A stretch of 64,000 bases of DNA, taken from assembly GCA_963715815.1 (NCBI GenBank), contig OY970278.1, forward strand, positions 372,001 through 436,000. The letters run 5' to 3'. This document shows positions 41,124 through 49,936 of this stretch, piece after piece (position 1 is the stretch's first letter; the number at the start of each line of letters is the position of its first letter). The translations under genes were made by a program, and so were the position numbers. The stretch is from JAFAMS01 sp963715815 (GTDB taxonomy: Bacteria; Vulcanimicrobiota; Vulcanimicrobiia; Vulcanimicrobiales; Vulcanimicrobiaceae). Below the pieces are notes generated by a model that saw only the letters and a list, made by a program, of their open reading frames with translations, made no database searches and was not told the DNA's origin.

Positions 41124-41902
41124 AGATCGGGTAAGAAGCGTTCGAGCAGTTCGGATTCAGTGTCGAGAATGAGGGCACCGATCTGAATCGGTCCAGTTGC
41201 GAGCGTGAAGCCAGGCCTTTTCTGTCCGCGCATTCGACGCACGTACCATTCGGGCCCCATTCCAACCACGCCGAGACTTGGGCCGCACATTCCCGCGTCG
41301 CCGCAGAAAAACGTACCCTTCGGGAAACGCTCGAGGCGAAGCGTCGGCTCGTGCGTATGTGTTCCGACGACGAGATGCGCGCGTCCGTCGACGGCATGCG
41401 CGAACGTACGCTTTTCGATGACGCGCTCGGCGTGAAGGTCAACCAAAACGACGGCGCCCTTCGGAAACGTCAGTTCCTCGAAGACGTCGAGCGCTTTGCG
41501 CGCTTCAAGTGGCGGATAGAGCGCCGTATATCCGATCAAGTTGACAATGACGAGGCTCTGTCCCTTGATATTCAGCTTGTACACGCCGCGCCCGGCGTGT
41601 GGTTTTAGCATATTGTGCGGGCGCAGAACGTTATCGCGCTCGTAAACGCCTTGAGGCGAGAGAGCGTCCCACGAATGATTCCCGCCGGTGAGGACATCGA
41701 CACCCGCATCGAGCAACGTCGTGGCGAGCTCGTCGCTCAAGCCATACGCAACATTGGGATCTTCCAGTTGCGTTACAAGCGCGTTCTCGACGTTCACAAC
41801 GATCACATCGGCCATCGTCTTCGCGCGCCACTCGTGCATGTGATGGGCGAGAAGCTGAGTCGCTTCCATTCCGACGACGTCACCGAAGAACAGTATGCGC
41901 AT
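41120..41902 (-). CDS. YmdB-like metallophosphoesterase (TIGR00282 family)
   Basis: 260 aa from ATG 41902 (MRILFFGDVVGMEATQ). GDVVG carries the first metal Asp, NVENA the second region, TGGNHSWD the central Asn-His, and VVGTHTH and GDAGMCGP finish the metal site. The family includes YmdB, a phosphodiesterase acting on 2',3'-cyclic nucleotides. The ATG shares bases with the permease stop (TAATG) and its end overlaps glpK, so it is inside the glycerol-3-phosphate operon, an unexpected place. It may instead process a phosphodiester such as a cyclic glycerol phosphate (inference). Confidence 0.88.
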   Translation of the reverse strand: MRILFFGDVVGMEATQLLAHHMHEWRAKTMADVIVVNVENALVTQLEDPNVAYGLSDELATTLLDAGVDVLTGGNHSWDALSPQGVYERDNVLRPHNMLKPHAGRGVYKLNIKGQSLVIVNLIGYTALYPPLEARKALDVFEELTFPKGAVVLVDLHAERVIEKRTFAHAVDGRAHLVVGTHTHEPTLRLERFPKGTFFCGDAGMCGPSLGVVGMGPEWYVRRMRGQKRPGFTLATGPIQIGALILDTESELLERFLPDL

Positions 41903-42705
41903 TATTTGACGGCGCCTTCCATCAAGGTATTGAGAATCTGTTTGCGTGCAAAGAGAAAAACGAGCAGCGTCGGCAGTGTCGCGAGCGTCGCGCCTGCCAT
42001 CAGCGCGCCCCAGTGACTTCCGCCTTCGCCCGCTGCGAAGTCCTGCACGCCGACGGTCAGCGTGTGCATGCTCGGATCGGACATCGCAATCAACGGCCAA
42101 ATGTATTGATTCCAGGCGTTTACGAAGATGTAAACACCGAGCGCGAAGATCACAGGAAGGTTCGCAGGGATGACGATTCGCCACAAGATGCGCCAGCTCG
42201 AGGCGCCATCGATTCCCGCCGCTTCGAGAATCGAACGCGGAAACGCGCGAAAGTGCTGGCGAAGCAAGAAAATACCGTAGGCACTCGCGACCTGCGGGAT
42301 TATCAAACCGGCGTACGTGTTCAGTAGGTGCGACTTCGCCATCAGAAGATAGTTCGGTACGTACGTCACGACAAATGGGATCGGAATCGTTGCCAGGAGA
42401 ATCGCGAAGAGCCAGCCATCACCGGGAAAACGCCTGCAGCCGAATGCATATGCGGCTAGCACGGCTACGAGCAGTTGTCCCAGCGTGACGCTGCCGGCAT
42501 AGATGATGCTGACTAGCAACATGTTCGGGTAGTTCATCGTCTTGGCGGCAATGAAAAAATTCTCGAGTGTCGGATCGAGTGGAATCGGCATCAGCGCGTG
42601 CTCGAAGATTGTGGCTTCCGGCCGTAGTGCCGTCCCGAACATGTAGAACAACGGCAAGATCAATGCGACGATCGCACCGATCAGAACGACGCGGCTAAGC
42701 ATCAT
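41902..42705 (-). CDS. Sugar/glycerol-3-phosphate ABC transporter permease (UgpE type), second copy
   Basis: About 267 aa from ATG 42705 or 42702. Six membrane helices are visible, beginning LSRVVLIGAIVALILPLFYMFG. The EAA loop is EAAGIDGASSWRILWRIVIPANLP near 185, the contact site for the ATPase. Extended upstream starts would lie inside the partner gene and are rejected. It pairs with the next gene to form a second permease dimer in this operon, sharing the single UgpC-like ATPase. Confidence 0.88.
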   Translation of the reverse strand: MMLSRVVLIGAIVALILPLFYMFGTALRPEATIFEHALMPIPLDPTLENFFIAAKTMNYPNMLLVSIIYAGSVTLGQLLVAVLAAYAFGCRRFPGDGWLFAILLATIPIPFVVTYVPNYLLMAKSHLLNTYAGLIIPQVASAYGIFLLRQHFRAFPRSILEAAGIDGASSWRILWRIVIPANLPVIFALGVYIFVNAWNQYIWPLIAMSDPSMHTLTVGVQDFAAGEGGSHWGALMAGATLATLPTLLVFLFARKQILNTLMEGAVK

Positions 42706-43564
42706 AGAGCGTGTTCCGTTCGAGCATGCGAAATTGCCAGATCGCGAAAGCGCCGAACAGAGCAAGGTACAAGACGGCGAGCGCACTCGCGCGACCGGCC
42801 TGAAAAAACTGGAACGCGTCTTGGTAGATCGCGTAAAACAGGTTGCTGCTCGCGCCGCTCGGTCCACCCACGGAAAGGATCTGAATCGGCACGAACGCGT
42901 GGTCGAGCGCTTGCAATATCGTCGTTACGATCGTAAAGAGCAGCGTCGGCATCACGAGCGGTAAGATGATGCGTTGGAATCGCAGCCAGCCGGCTGCGCC
43001 GTCGATCTCGGCCGCCTCGAGATACGACTCTGGAATCGCCTTGAGACCCGCAAGCAATATCAGATAGTTGAAGCCGAAGAATTTCCAAACTGCGACGGAC
43101 GAGACGGCGGGAAGCGCCCAGTGCGGATCGGTGAACCAGTTCGGACTCGCGATGTGCACGAGCGCGAGCGCGCGGCTGAACGGCCCGCCGTACGGAAGAT
43201 AAAGCCACAGAAAGAGCAGCGCGCCGACGGAGACCGGGATGACGGTCGGTAGGAAGATCAACGTTTGATACACGTCGGCTTCGCGACGCCCGGCGCGCAA
43301 CGTCAGCGTCGCGAGCAAAAGCGGAAGCGCAACGTTCCCGGCGAGCGCGAAACCGACGTAGAGCGCGCTTTGCCAAAGCATGGCAAGAAATGCCGGATCT
43401 CCAACAACGGCAAAATAGTTCCCAAGGCCGACGAATTTGCGATCCGGCGAGATCAGATTCCAATCGAAGAAACTGATCTGAATGTCGCGAGCGAGCGGCA
43501 GGATGAGAAACAGTCCGACGATCACAACCGCAGGGACGACGAACAGCACTGTAAGCTGCTTCAT
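42695..43564 (-). CDS. Sugar/glycerol-3-phosphate ABC transporter permease (UgpA type), second copy
   Basis: 289 aa from ATG 43564 (MKQLTVLFVVPAVVIVG), which overlaps the ugpQ stop as ATGA. There are about six membrane helices; the EAA loop is EAAEIDGAAGWLRFQRIILPLVMP. It is clearly diverged from the other UgpA-like protein (46227-47108), so the two permease pairs are paralogous rather than recent copies. The stop lies 8-11 nt inside the next gene. Confidence 0.88.
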   Translation of the reverse strand: MKQLTVLFVVPAVVIVGLFLILPLARDIQISFFDWNLISPDRKFVGLGNYFAVVGDPAFLAMLWQSALYVGFALAGNVALPLLLATLTLRAGRREADVYQTLIFLPTVIPVSVGALLFLWLYLPYGGPFSRALALVHIASPNWFTDPHWALPAVSSVAVWKFFGFNYLILLAGLKAIPESYLEAAEIDGAAGWLRFQRIILPLVMPTLLFTIVTTILQALDHAFVPIQILSVGGPSGASSNLFYAIYQDAFQFFQAGRASALAVLYLALFGAFAIWQFRMLERNTLYDA

Positions 43565-44304
43565 GTCAGATCGCTCCACGCGGGTCCGATCGTATCGATC
43601 CGGTCCGTGCAAATCGCATCGACACCCCATGCCGCGAGCGTGCGAGCGCGTTCGAGATCATTGACGGTATAAGCCATGACAAACAAGCCCGCAGCTTTGA
43701 ACCCGCGCACCAAATCGGCATCGAGCGACGTGTGCGCGACATGAATCGATTCGCATTTCAAGCGTTCGGCACGCTCTTGCCAATCGGGCGGGACGTTCTT
43801 GACAAGCAGTCCGCGCGGAATCTGGGGGACGGCGTCGCGCGCTGCCTCGAGAGCTTCTTCGGAGAATGAGGATAGCAATGGAAGACCGCGAAACAGCTGC
43901 GCAACTTCGAGCGCGACCTTTTTTCCCGTGCGCGCCTCGCGGCCCGGCGACGGCTTGATCTCGATGTTGACTCGCATTTGGAGGCGCTCGAGCGTCTCCG
44001 CGAGCGCGGTAAGCGTCGGCATCCGCTCGCCCGGGAATTTTGCGTCGAACCACGATCCGGCGTCGAGAGTGGCAATCGTGTCGTAGGAAAGGTCGGCGGC
44101 CGCTCCGTGACCGTTGCTCGTGCGGTCGACGGTGTCGTCGTGCAGCAAGAAGAGCTCGTCGTCGGCGCTCAGCTTGACGTCGCACTCGGCGAGCCTGAAG
44201 CCGAGGCGCGCTGCTATTTCAAAACCTGCGAGCGTGTTTTCAGGGGCCAACGATCCGCCGCCGCGATGCGCCACGACGCCCGCGTACGGCCAGCTTCGCA
44301 TCAC
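43561..44304 (-). CDS. ugpQ: Glycerophosphodiester phosphodiesterase
   Basis: 247 aa. Hydrolyses glycerophosphodiesters (deacylated phospholipids) to glycerol-3-phosphate and an alcohol. AHRGGGSLAPENTLAGFEIAA has the catalytic His and the Glu-Asn pair, LLHDDTVDRTSNG has the second catalytic His, and VNIEIKP has the metal Glu. No signal peptide, so it acts in the cytoplasm on imported diesters. Overlaps ugpC and the second UgpA gene by 4 nt each. Confidence 0.94.
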   Translation of the reverse strand: MMRSWPYAGVVAHRGGGSLAPENTLAGFEIAARLGFRLAECDVKLSADDELFLLHDDTVDRTSNGHGAAADLSYDTIATLDAGSWFDAKFPGERMPTLTALAETLERLQMRVNIEIKPSPGREARTGKKVALEVAQLFRGLPLLSSFSEEALEAARDAVPQIPRGLLVKNVPPDWQERAERLKCESIHVAHTSLDADLVRGFKAAGLFVMAYTVNDLERARTLAAWGVDAICTDRIDTIGPAWSDLT

Positions 44305-45383
44305 GTCTCGATTCGCTTACCATCACTGGGATCGAAGAGATGGAAGAGATCCGGGCGCAGAGCGAGCGAAAAATTCTGGCCCGATGCCGGCAAAGTTTCG
44401 TTCGGCAAGCGCGCGATCACACTTTGGGTGCCCCAGTGTCCGTAGGCAAGATTCTCGGCGCCGAGCCGCTCGCAATAGTCGATCTTCAGATCGACGCGCA
44501 CCGCATCGGTGCCTTCGATTGGGGCTTGAAGATGCTCGGGCCGGATACCGAGGACGATGTCGCGTCCGGCCAGCTCTTTCGCCGGTTTCGCAAGCGCGAG
44601 CGCCGGTCCGCCATCGACGACGAATGTAATCCCGTCCGGAGAAAGGCGTCCTTGCAGCAGATTCGTCGGAGGCGAGCCGATGAAGCTGGCAACGAAGAGC
44701 GTTGCGGGGCGCTCGTAAATGTCGGTCGGCGTGCCGACTTGCTGGACATCCCCTTTGTTCATCACAATCGCGCGATGTGCGAGCGTCATCGCCTCGACTT
44801 GATCGTGCGTGACGTACAAGCTGGTCGTGCGCAAGCGCGCGTGCAAGCTCTGAATCTCAGAGCGCATTTGCACGCGCAGCTTCGCGTCGAGGTTCGAGAG
44901 CGGCTCATCGAAAAGAAAAACGGCGGGCTCGCGGACGATCGCGCGCCCCATCGCAACGCGCTGCCTCTGCCCACCCGAGAGCTCGCGCGGTTTGCGCGTC
45001 AGATAATCTTTGAGCTCGAGAATGTTCGCCGCATTGTCGACGCGCGTCCGAATCTCGTCTTTGCTCATCTTGCGAATCTTCAGTCCGTAGGCCATGTTGT
45101 CATAGACAGACATATGTGGGTACAGGGCGTAGTTCTGAAAGACCATCGCAATGTCGCGATCCTTCGGTTCCAACCGGTTGACGACGTTGCCGTTAATGCG
45201 GACCTCGCCGGATGTGATGCTTTCGAGCCCCGCGACCATGCGTAACAACGTCGACTTACCGCAACCCGACGGTCCGACGATGACGATGAACTCGCCGTCG
45301 CCGATTTCGACGTTGACGTCGCGCAAGACAAACGTTTTGCCGTTGTAGGATTTCGCGACGCTATCAAACGTAAGACTTGCCAC
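44301..45383 (-). CDS. ugpC: ABC transporter ATP-binding protein UgpC/MalK type
   Basis: 360 aa. Walker A (VGPSGCGKSTLL) is at about 37-48, the signature LSGGQRQRVAMG at about 135-146, Walker B (VFLFDEPLSNLD) at about 155-166, and a C-terminal OB-fold (MOP-like) regulatory domain from about 235 (DIVLGIRPEHLQ). This is the CUT1 family layout. As the only ATPase in the operon it probably energises both permease pairs. Confidence 0.93.
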   Translation of the reverse strand: MASLTFDSVAKSYNGKTFVLRDVNVEIGDGEFIVIVGPSGCGKSTLLRMVAGLESITSGEVRINGNVVNRLEPKDRDIAMVFQNYALYPHMSVYDNMAYGLKIRKMSKDEIRTRVDNAANILELKDYLTRKPRELSGGQRQRVAMGRAIVREPAVFLFDEPLSNLDAKLRVQMRSEIQSLHARLRTTSLYVTHDQVEAMTLAHRAIVMNKGDVQQVGTPTDIYERPATLFVASFIGSPPTNLLQGRLSPDGITFVVDGGPALALAKPAKELAGRDIVLGIRPEHLQAPIEGTDAVRVDLKIDYCERLGAENLAYGHWGTQSVIARLPNETLPASGQNFSLALRPDLFHLFDPSDGKRIET

Positions 45384-45384
45384 G

Positions 45385-46230
45385 CTATTTCTCCGACTCG
45401 ACGAGACCGCGAACGAACCAGCGTTGCATGACGAGCACGACGAGTAGTGGCGGCAACATAGTGAGCAGTGTTGCAGCCATGACGAGTTGCCAGGCTGTCG
45501 CGACGTCGCCGTTCCCCATCATGCCCTTCACGCCGACGACGGCGGTAATCATCTGCGGAACGTTCGTAGCGAGAATCGGCCATAGATACTGATTCCAACC
45601 GTAGATGAAGTCGATCACGAAGAGTGCGGCAATCACGGTCTTCGTGAGGGGAACGGCGATATCGAAGAAAAATCGCATTGCGCCTGCGCCGTCGACGCGT
45701 GCAGCCTCGACAAGCTCATCCGGCAGCGCGAGAAAGAACTGGCGAAACAGAAACGTCGAGGTCGCCGATGCGATGAGCGGGATGATCAGGCCACCGTATG
45801 TATTGATCAGATGCAAATGCGAGACGACTTCGACCGTCGGGAAAATGCGGACCTCGACGGGAAGCATTAACGTCACGAAGATCGCCCAGAAGAACAGGTT
45901 GCGCAGCGGAAAGCGGAAGTACACGATCGCATACGCCGAAGTGATGGAGATCAGAAGCTTGCCGACCGTTACACCAACCGCGATGATGAAGCTATTCGCC
46001 ATCATGCTCCGGAACGGATACGCGGCGTTGCCCGTACCGTGTTGCCAAACATCGGCGATATTTGCCCACAGCTGCGTTCCGGGAATGAGCGGAAGGGGTA
46101 CGTGGATGGCTTGTTCTGCAGTTAGCGTGGCTGCGACCAGCGCGATGTAGAGTGGAAACGCAACGAAAAGCACGCCCAAGATCAGGACGGCGTGGCAGAG
46201 CACGTTCGTGAGCGGACGGTTTTCGATCAT
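45385..46230 (-). CDS. ugpE: Glycerol-3-phosphate ABC transporter permease UgpE
   Basis: 281 aa, about six membrane helices, EAA loop VEAARVDGAGAMRFFFDIAVPLTK near 190. The ending, MQRWFVRGLVESEK, is of the UgpE/CUT1 type. ATG at 46230 overlaps the ugpA stop by 4 nt. Starts 1 nt before the ugpC start region. Works with UgpA, UgpB and UgpC. Confidence 0.9.
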   Translation of the reverse strand: MIENRPLTNVLCHAVLILGVLFVAFPLYIALVAATLTAEQAIHVPLPLIPGTQLWANIADVWQHGTGNAAYPFRSMMANSFIIAVGVTVGKLLISITSAYAIVYFRFPLRNLFFWAIFVTLMLPVEVRIFPTVEVVSHLHLINTYGGLIIPLIASATSTFLFRQFFLALPDELVEAARVDGAGAMRFFFDIAVPLTKTVIAALFVIDFIYGWNQYLWPILATNVPQMITAVVGVKGMMGNGDVATAWQLVMAATLLTMLPPLLVVLVMQRWFVRGLVESEK

Positions 46231-47108
46231 CCGTACTGGACCTTACGCTCGATGTAGCGGAATTGAATGACGGTCAGCCCGATGACGATCGCCATCAAAA
46301 CAACCGATTGCGCGCCCGACTTACCAAGATCGAAGCTCTGGAAGCCTTCGAAGAAGATCTTGTAGACGAGCGTGGTCGTGGCCTGAACGGGACCGCCGCC
46401 TGTCGCCGCGTCGATGATCGGGAACGTGTAGAAGAACGCGTAGACGATGTTGACGACGAGCAAGAAGAACGTTGTCGGCGAGAGCAGCGGCATGACGACG
46501 TCGAAGAAGCGGCGCAGCGGCCCCGCACCATCGATCGCAGCCGCCTCAGTGAGTGATTTCGGAATCCCTTGCAGCCCTGCGCTGAAGAATACGAAATTGT
46601 AGCTGATCTGCTGCCAGACCGAAGCCACGACGACAAGGAACATCGCCTGCCCCGGATTGATTGCGTGATTCCAGACAATGCCGAATCGAGCTAGCGCGTA
46701 CGTGATGACGCCCAGGCTCGGATTGAACAGAAACGCCCAAAGCACCGCCGCGATCGCGGGCGGTACGGCGTACGGCCAAATCAGCAGCGTCTGATAGACG
46801 ACCTTACCTCGGCCGACACGGTTTGCCGTCGCGGCCAGCACGAGTGAGATAACGAGACCGCTGATCGTCACCCAAGCGCTGAAGACGAGCGTCGTTCGGA
46901 AGCTCGCGAGATAGCGTGGATCGGAAAAAAGTCCGCGGAAATTAGCGAGACCAACGAAATGCGTCGAGATCCCGAATGCATCTTGCGACTGCACGGACTG
47001 AAGCAACGCCTGTCCGGCGGGCCATAAGAAGAAAAGGATCGTGACGATGATCTGTGGAGCGATCAACACGTATGGAAGCCACGGGCTTCCAAAGTTCGAT
47101 CGCTTCAT
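46227..47108 (-). CDS. ugpA: Glycerol-3-phosphate ABC transporter permease UgpA
   Basis: 293 aa, six membrane helices, EAA loop LTEAAAIDGAGPLRRFFDVVMPLLS near 200, and the end QFRYIERKVQYG is very close to UgpA of known systems. The ATG at 47108 abuts the ugpB stop (no gap). Confidence 0.92.
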   Translation of the reverse strand: MKRSNFGSPWLPYVLIAPQIIVTILFFLWPAGQALLQSVQSQDAFGISTHFVGLANFRGLFSDPRYLASFRTTLVFSAWVTISGLVISLVLAATANRVGRGKVVYQTLLIWPYAVPPAIAAVLWAFLFNPSLGVITYALARFGIVWNHAINPGQAMFLVVVASVWQQISYNFVFFSAGLQGIPKSLTEAAAIDGAGPLRRFFDVVMPLLSPTTFFLLVVNIVYAFFYTFPIIDAATGGGPVQATTTLVYKIFFEGFQSFDLGKSGAQSVVLMAIVIGLTVIQFRYIERKVQYG

Positions 47109-48428
47109 TTATCCGCCGTTTGCTGTTTGGAAACTCCGCAAGAGGTCGTTACCGCGCGCGACGGCATCGTCAAGTGCTTGCTTCGCGGATTTCTTTTGGC
47201 TCCACACGTTCTCGAGCTCTTCGTCGACGACGGTGCGGATCTGCGGCATGTTGCCGAGCCGTAAGCCGCGCGTCCAGGGGAGCGGCGGATGCAGCAGCAT
47301 CTGCTGGATCGGCGTCTCGGGATGATTCGCGTAGAAACCTTTGAGTTGAAGATTTGCGTACGCGAATTTTGTGATCGGGAGATAGCCGGTTTCTGCGCTC
47401 CATAACCCCGCGATATCGGGTGACGCGAGGAAGTTGAAGAATTTCGCCACGCCCTTGTAGACTTCCGGAGACTTTCCGTTCAACACCCAGAGGCTTGCGC
47501 CGCCGATAATCGCGTTTTGCGGCGCACCTTTGACTGGATCGTACGGCATCATACCCTCACCGTATTTGAATTTCGAGTACTTCGAAATGTCGCCAAGCGA
47601 ACCGGATGACTCCATCAAAATGCCGCAATCGCCGCTATAGAACTTCGGTGTTGGCTCATCTTTGCGCCCGACGTAGGTGAACGTTCCGTCCTTCGCCATC
47701 TTTTGCAAGAGCGCAATGTGCTTCACTTGCATCGGGCCGTTGAATACAAGCTTAGTACCCAGCCCGTTGAAGCCGTTGTCTTCGGTCGCGTACGGGAGCC
47801 CTTCCCAGGCGCTGTATTGTTCCAGCTGAATCCAGCCCTGCCAACCCGTCGTGAATCCGCACGACATTCCCGAAGCTTTGAGCTTCGCGGCGTCGGCGGC
47901 GACTTCGTCCCACGTTTTCGGCGGCTTGTTTGGATCGAGGCCCGCCTTTTGGAATGCATCCTTATTATAGTAGAGGACCGCAGTCGAGCTGTTGAACGGC
48001 ATCGAGACGAGGCGCGACGGATTTCCTTGGCTATAGTAGCCTGCAATCGTCGGGATGAATGCGCTCGTATTGAGGCCAACGCCGGCCTTCTGGAAAACTT
48101 CCCACGTTGGGATGACGGCCTGTTTCGCCGCCATCATCGTCGCCGTGCCGACCTCGAAGACTTGCAAAATTGCGGGCGCGTCGCCGGCACGATACGCGGC
48201 GATACCGGCTGCCATGCTCTGATCGTAAGGTCCCTTGTAGAGTGCGACGACCTTGTAATCGCTTTGCGATGCGTTGAACTTGTCAACGATGTCATTGAGG
48301 TAGATGCCGAGCTGCGATCCCATCGAGTGCCAGAATTGAATCTCGATCGGAGCGGCTTTCGCGGGGTGCGTCGTTCCCAGCGTAAGAATTGCGGCCGTTA
48401 ACGCAAGGCAGAGGATTCGTTTGATCAT
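47109..48428 (-). CDS. ugpB: Glycerol-3-phosphate ABC transporter substrate-binding protein UgpB
   Basis: 439 aa periplasmic protein. The signal peptide MIKRILCLALTAAILTLG ends at AKAAP. IEIQFWHSMGSQLGIYLNDIVDKFN and KVVALYKGPYDQ match UgpB closely, as does TPKFYSGDCGILMESSGSLG. GGAG lies 5-8 nt before the ATG. First gene of the eleven-gene operon. It binds glycerol-3-phosphate or glycerophosphodiesters such as glycerophosphocholine. Confidence 0.94.
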   Translation of the reverse strand: MIKRILCLALTAAILTLGTTHPAKAAPIEIQFWHSMGSQLGIYLNDIVDKFNASQSDYKVVALYKGPYDQSMAAGIAAYRAGDAPAILQVFEVGTATMMAAKQAVIPTWEVFQKAGVGLNTSAFIPTIAGYYSQGNPSRLVSMPFNSSTAVLYYNKDAFQKAGLDPNKPPKTWDEVAADAAKLKASGMSCGFTTGWQGWIQLEQYSAWEGLPYATEDNGFNGLGTKLVFNGPMQVKHIALLQKMAKDGTFTYVGRKDEPTPKFYSGDCGILMESSGSLGDISKYSKFKYGEGMMPYDPVKGAPQNAIIGGASLWVLNGKSPEVYKGVAKFFNFLASPDIAGLWSAETGYLPITKFAYANLQLKGFYANHPETPIQQMLLHPPLPWTRGLRLGNMPQIRTVVDEELENVWSQKKSAKQALDDAVARGNDLLRSFQTANGG

Positions 48429-48509
48429 CCCGTCTCCATAGCAAATGGCGGCCCATTTTGGGCGCGGTGCGGCCCAAGCAACTGCGCCGATTCCGCAAGT
48501 GCTCCCTCT

Positions 48510-48523
48510 TTAAGATGACTTAA
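48510..48523. promoter_or_regulatory. Inverted repeat in the ugpB-livK divergent spacer
   Basis: TTAAG, four nt (ATGA), then CTTAA, a perfect 5-bp inverted repeat in the middle of the 163-bp spacer between two divergent transporter operons. Its place suits an operator that controls one or both. Nothing else gene-like is present in the spacer. Confidence 0.35.
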
Positions 48524-48591
48524 GGTGCGCCCGCGCGAAGCCCGGCGAGCCTGCGTGGCGTGGGCGTTTTCAACGAGAGAGGAGGCTGGCT

Positions 48592-49923
48592 TTGGGAGTC
48601 AACCGTACGGAGTTTTTGAAAACCGCCCTAGGAGCGACGGCTGGTTTGTCGGTCGCTGCAACGGCGTCACCGTGGCGAAGTGAGGCCGAAGCTGCCGCCA
48701 TCGGGAACTTTCCCGCCGGGACGAGCGGCCCCGAGGTTTTCGTGGGTTTCTTGTGTCCGGCGACGGGGTCGTATTCGGCGGATGGCGAGGACGAACGAAA
48801 AGGTTACGTTCTTGCAATCGAGGATCTCAACGACGGCGCCGGGGTCATGGCGAAGATTCCGTCGCTCGCCGGCAAAAAGGGCTTGCTCGGCAAGAAGATC
48901 ACCTACAAGGTCGCCGATACCGAAACGAAGCCCGATCCTGCGATTCAGCGCGCAACCGAGTTCATCACGCAGAACAAAGCGATCATGATCTCGGGCGGCG
49001 TGAGCAGCGCCGTTGATATCGCGCTCGAGAAGCTGGCCCAGCAGCAAAAGGTCCTTTATATGGTAGGCGCGAGCGGCTCGAACGATACGACCGGGAAAGA
49101 TTGTCAACGCTACGGCTTCCGTTCGCAGCTCGACGCGTACATGGTCGCCAAAGCGCTCGACCCATATCTCGTCAAAGCATATGGGCCGAAGCGCAAGATG
49201 ATCTTCTTGACGCCGGACTACAGTTATGGGCACTCACTGACCAATTCGATGCGCGCGGATCTCGAGAGGCTGGGCTGGACGACTGTCGCGGACGTCGTGG
49301 CGCCGTTCCCGACCAGCGACTATAGTTCGTATCTCACCAATATCGCGAACTCCGACGCCGATGTGTTCATCAACATCGAGTTTGGTAACGACGGTATCTC
49401 GTCGACGAAGCAAGCCGTGCAATTTGGCATCACCAAGAAGATGAAGCTGGTGATTCCGAACATCTCGACCTACTTGCCTGATGGCCTTGGCCCCGAGATC
49501 ATGGACGGCGTCTATGGAACGCAAGATTGGTACTACACGCTAGCGGATCGTTACCCGCTCTCGAAGGTGTTCTTGAACAGCTTCAAAGCGAAGTTCCCCG
49601 GCGTGCTTCCGCGTTGGACGGCGCACATCGCCTACGCGCAAACGGCGATTTGGGCCGATGCGGTAGCGCGAGCCAAAACGTTCGATCCCGTTGAGGTCAT
49701 CAAGACGCTCGAAGACGGCAAGAAACTCGACCTCATGCTCGGGCCGGTCTACTACCGCGCAGGCGATCATCAACAGGTTCGCCCCTGCCCGGTCGTTCGC
49801 GGTAAGGGCGCGAGCGCGATGAAAGGCAAGGACGATTTCTTTGACGTCGTCGCCGTCGTCCCGGGCGAACAGTGCATGCAGCCGCTGAGCGAGACAGGCT
49901 GCACCATGCCCTCCTACACGTAG
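48592..49923 (+). CDS. Branched-chain amino acid-type ABC transporter substrate-binding protein (LivK family)
   Basis: 443 aa, peripheral binding protein type I. The leader NRTEFLKTALGATAGLSVAA is Tat-like but has one Arg only. EVFVGFLCPATGSYSADGEDERKGYVLAIEDLN is the characteristic start of the binding domain. TTG at 48592 is selected because GGAGG stands 8 nt upstream. First gene of livKHMGF. The ligand may be an amino acid, urea or an amide. Confidence 0.92.
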   Translation: MGVNRTEFLKTALGATAGLSVAATASPWRSEAEAAAIGNFPAGTSGPEVFVGFLCPATGSYSADGEDERKGYVLAIEDLNDGAGVMAKIPSLAGKKGLLGKKITYKVADTETKPDPAIQRATEFITQNKAIMISGGVSSAVDIALEKLAQQQKVLYMVGASGSNDTTGKDCQRYGFRSQLDAYMVAKALDPYLVKAYGPKRKMIFLTPDYSYGHSLTNSMRADLERLGWTTVADVVAPFPTSDYSSYLTNIANSDADVFINIEFGNDGISSTKQAVQFGITKKMKLVIPNISTYLPDGLGPEIMDGVYGTQDWYYTLADRYPLSKVFLNSFKAKFPGVLPRWTAHIAYAQTAIWADAVARAKTFDPVEVIKTLEDGKKLDLMLGPVYYRAGDHQQVRPCPVVRGKGASAMKGKDDFFDVVAVVPGEQCMQPLSETGCTMPSYT

Positions 49924-49936
49924 GGACCAAACCTCG

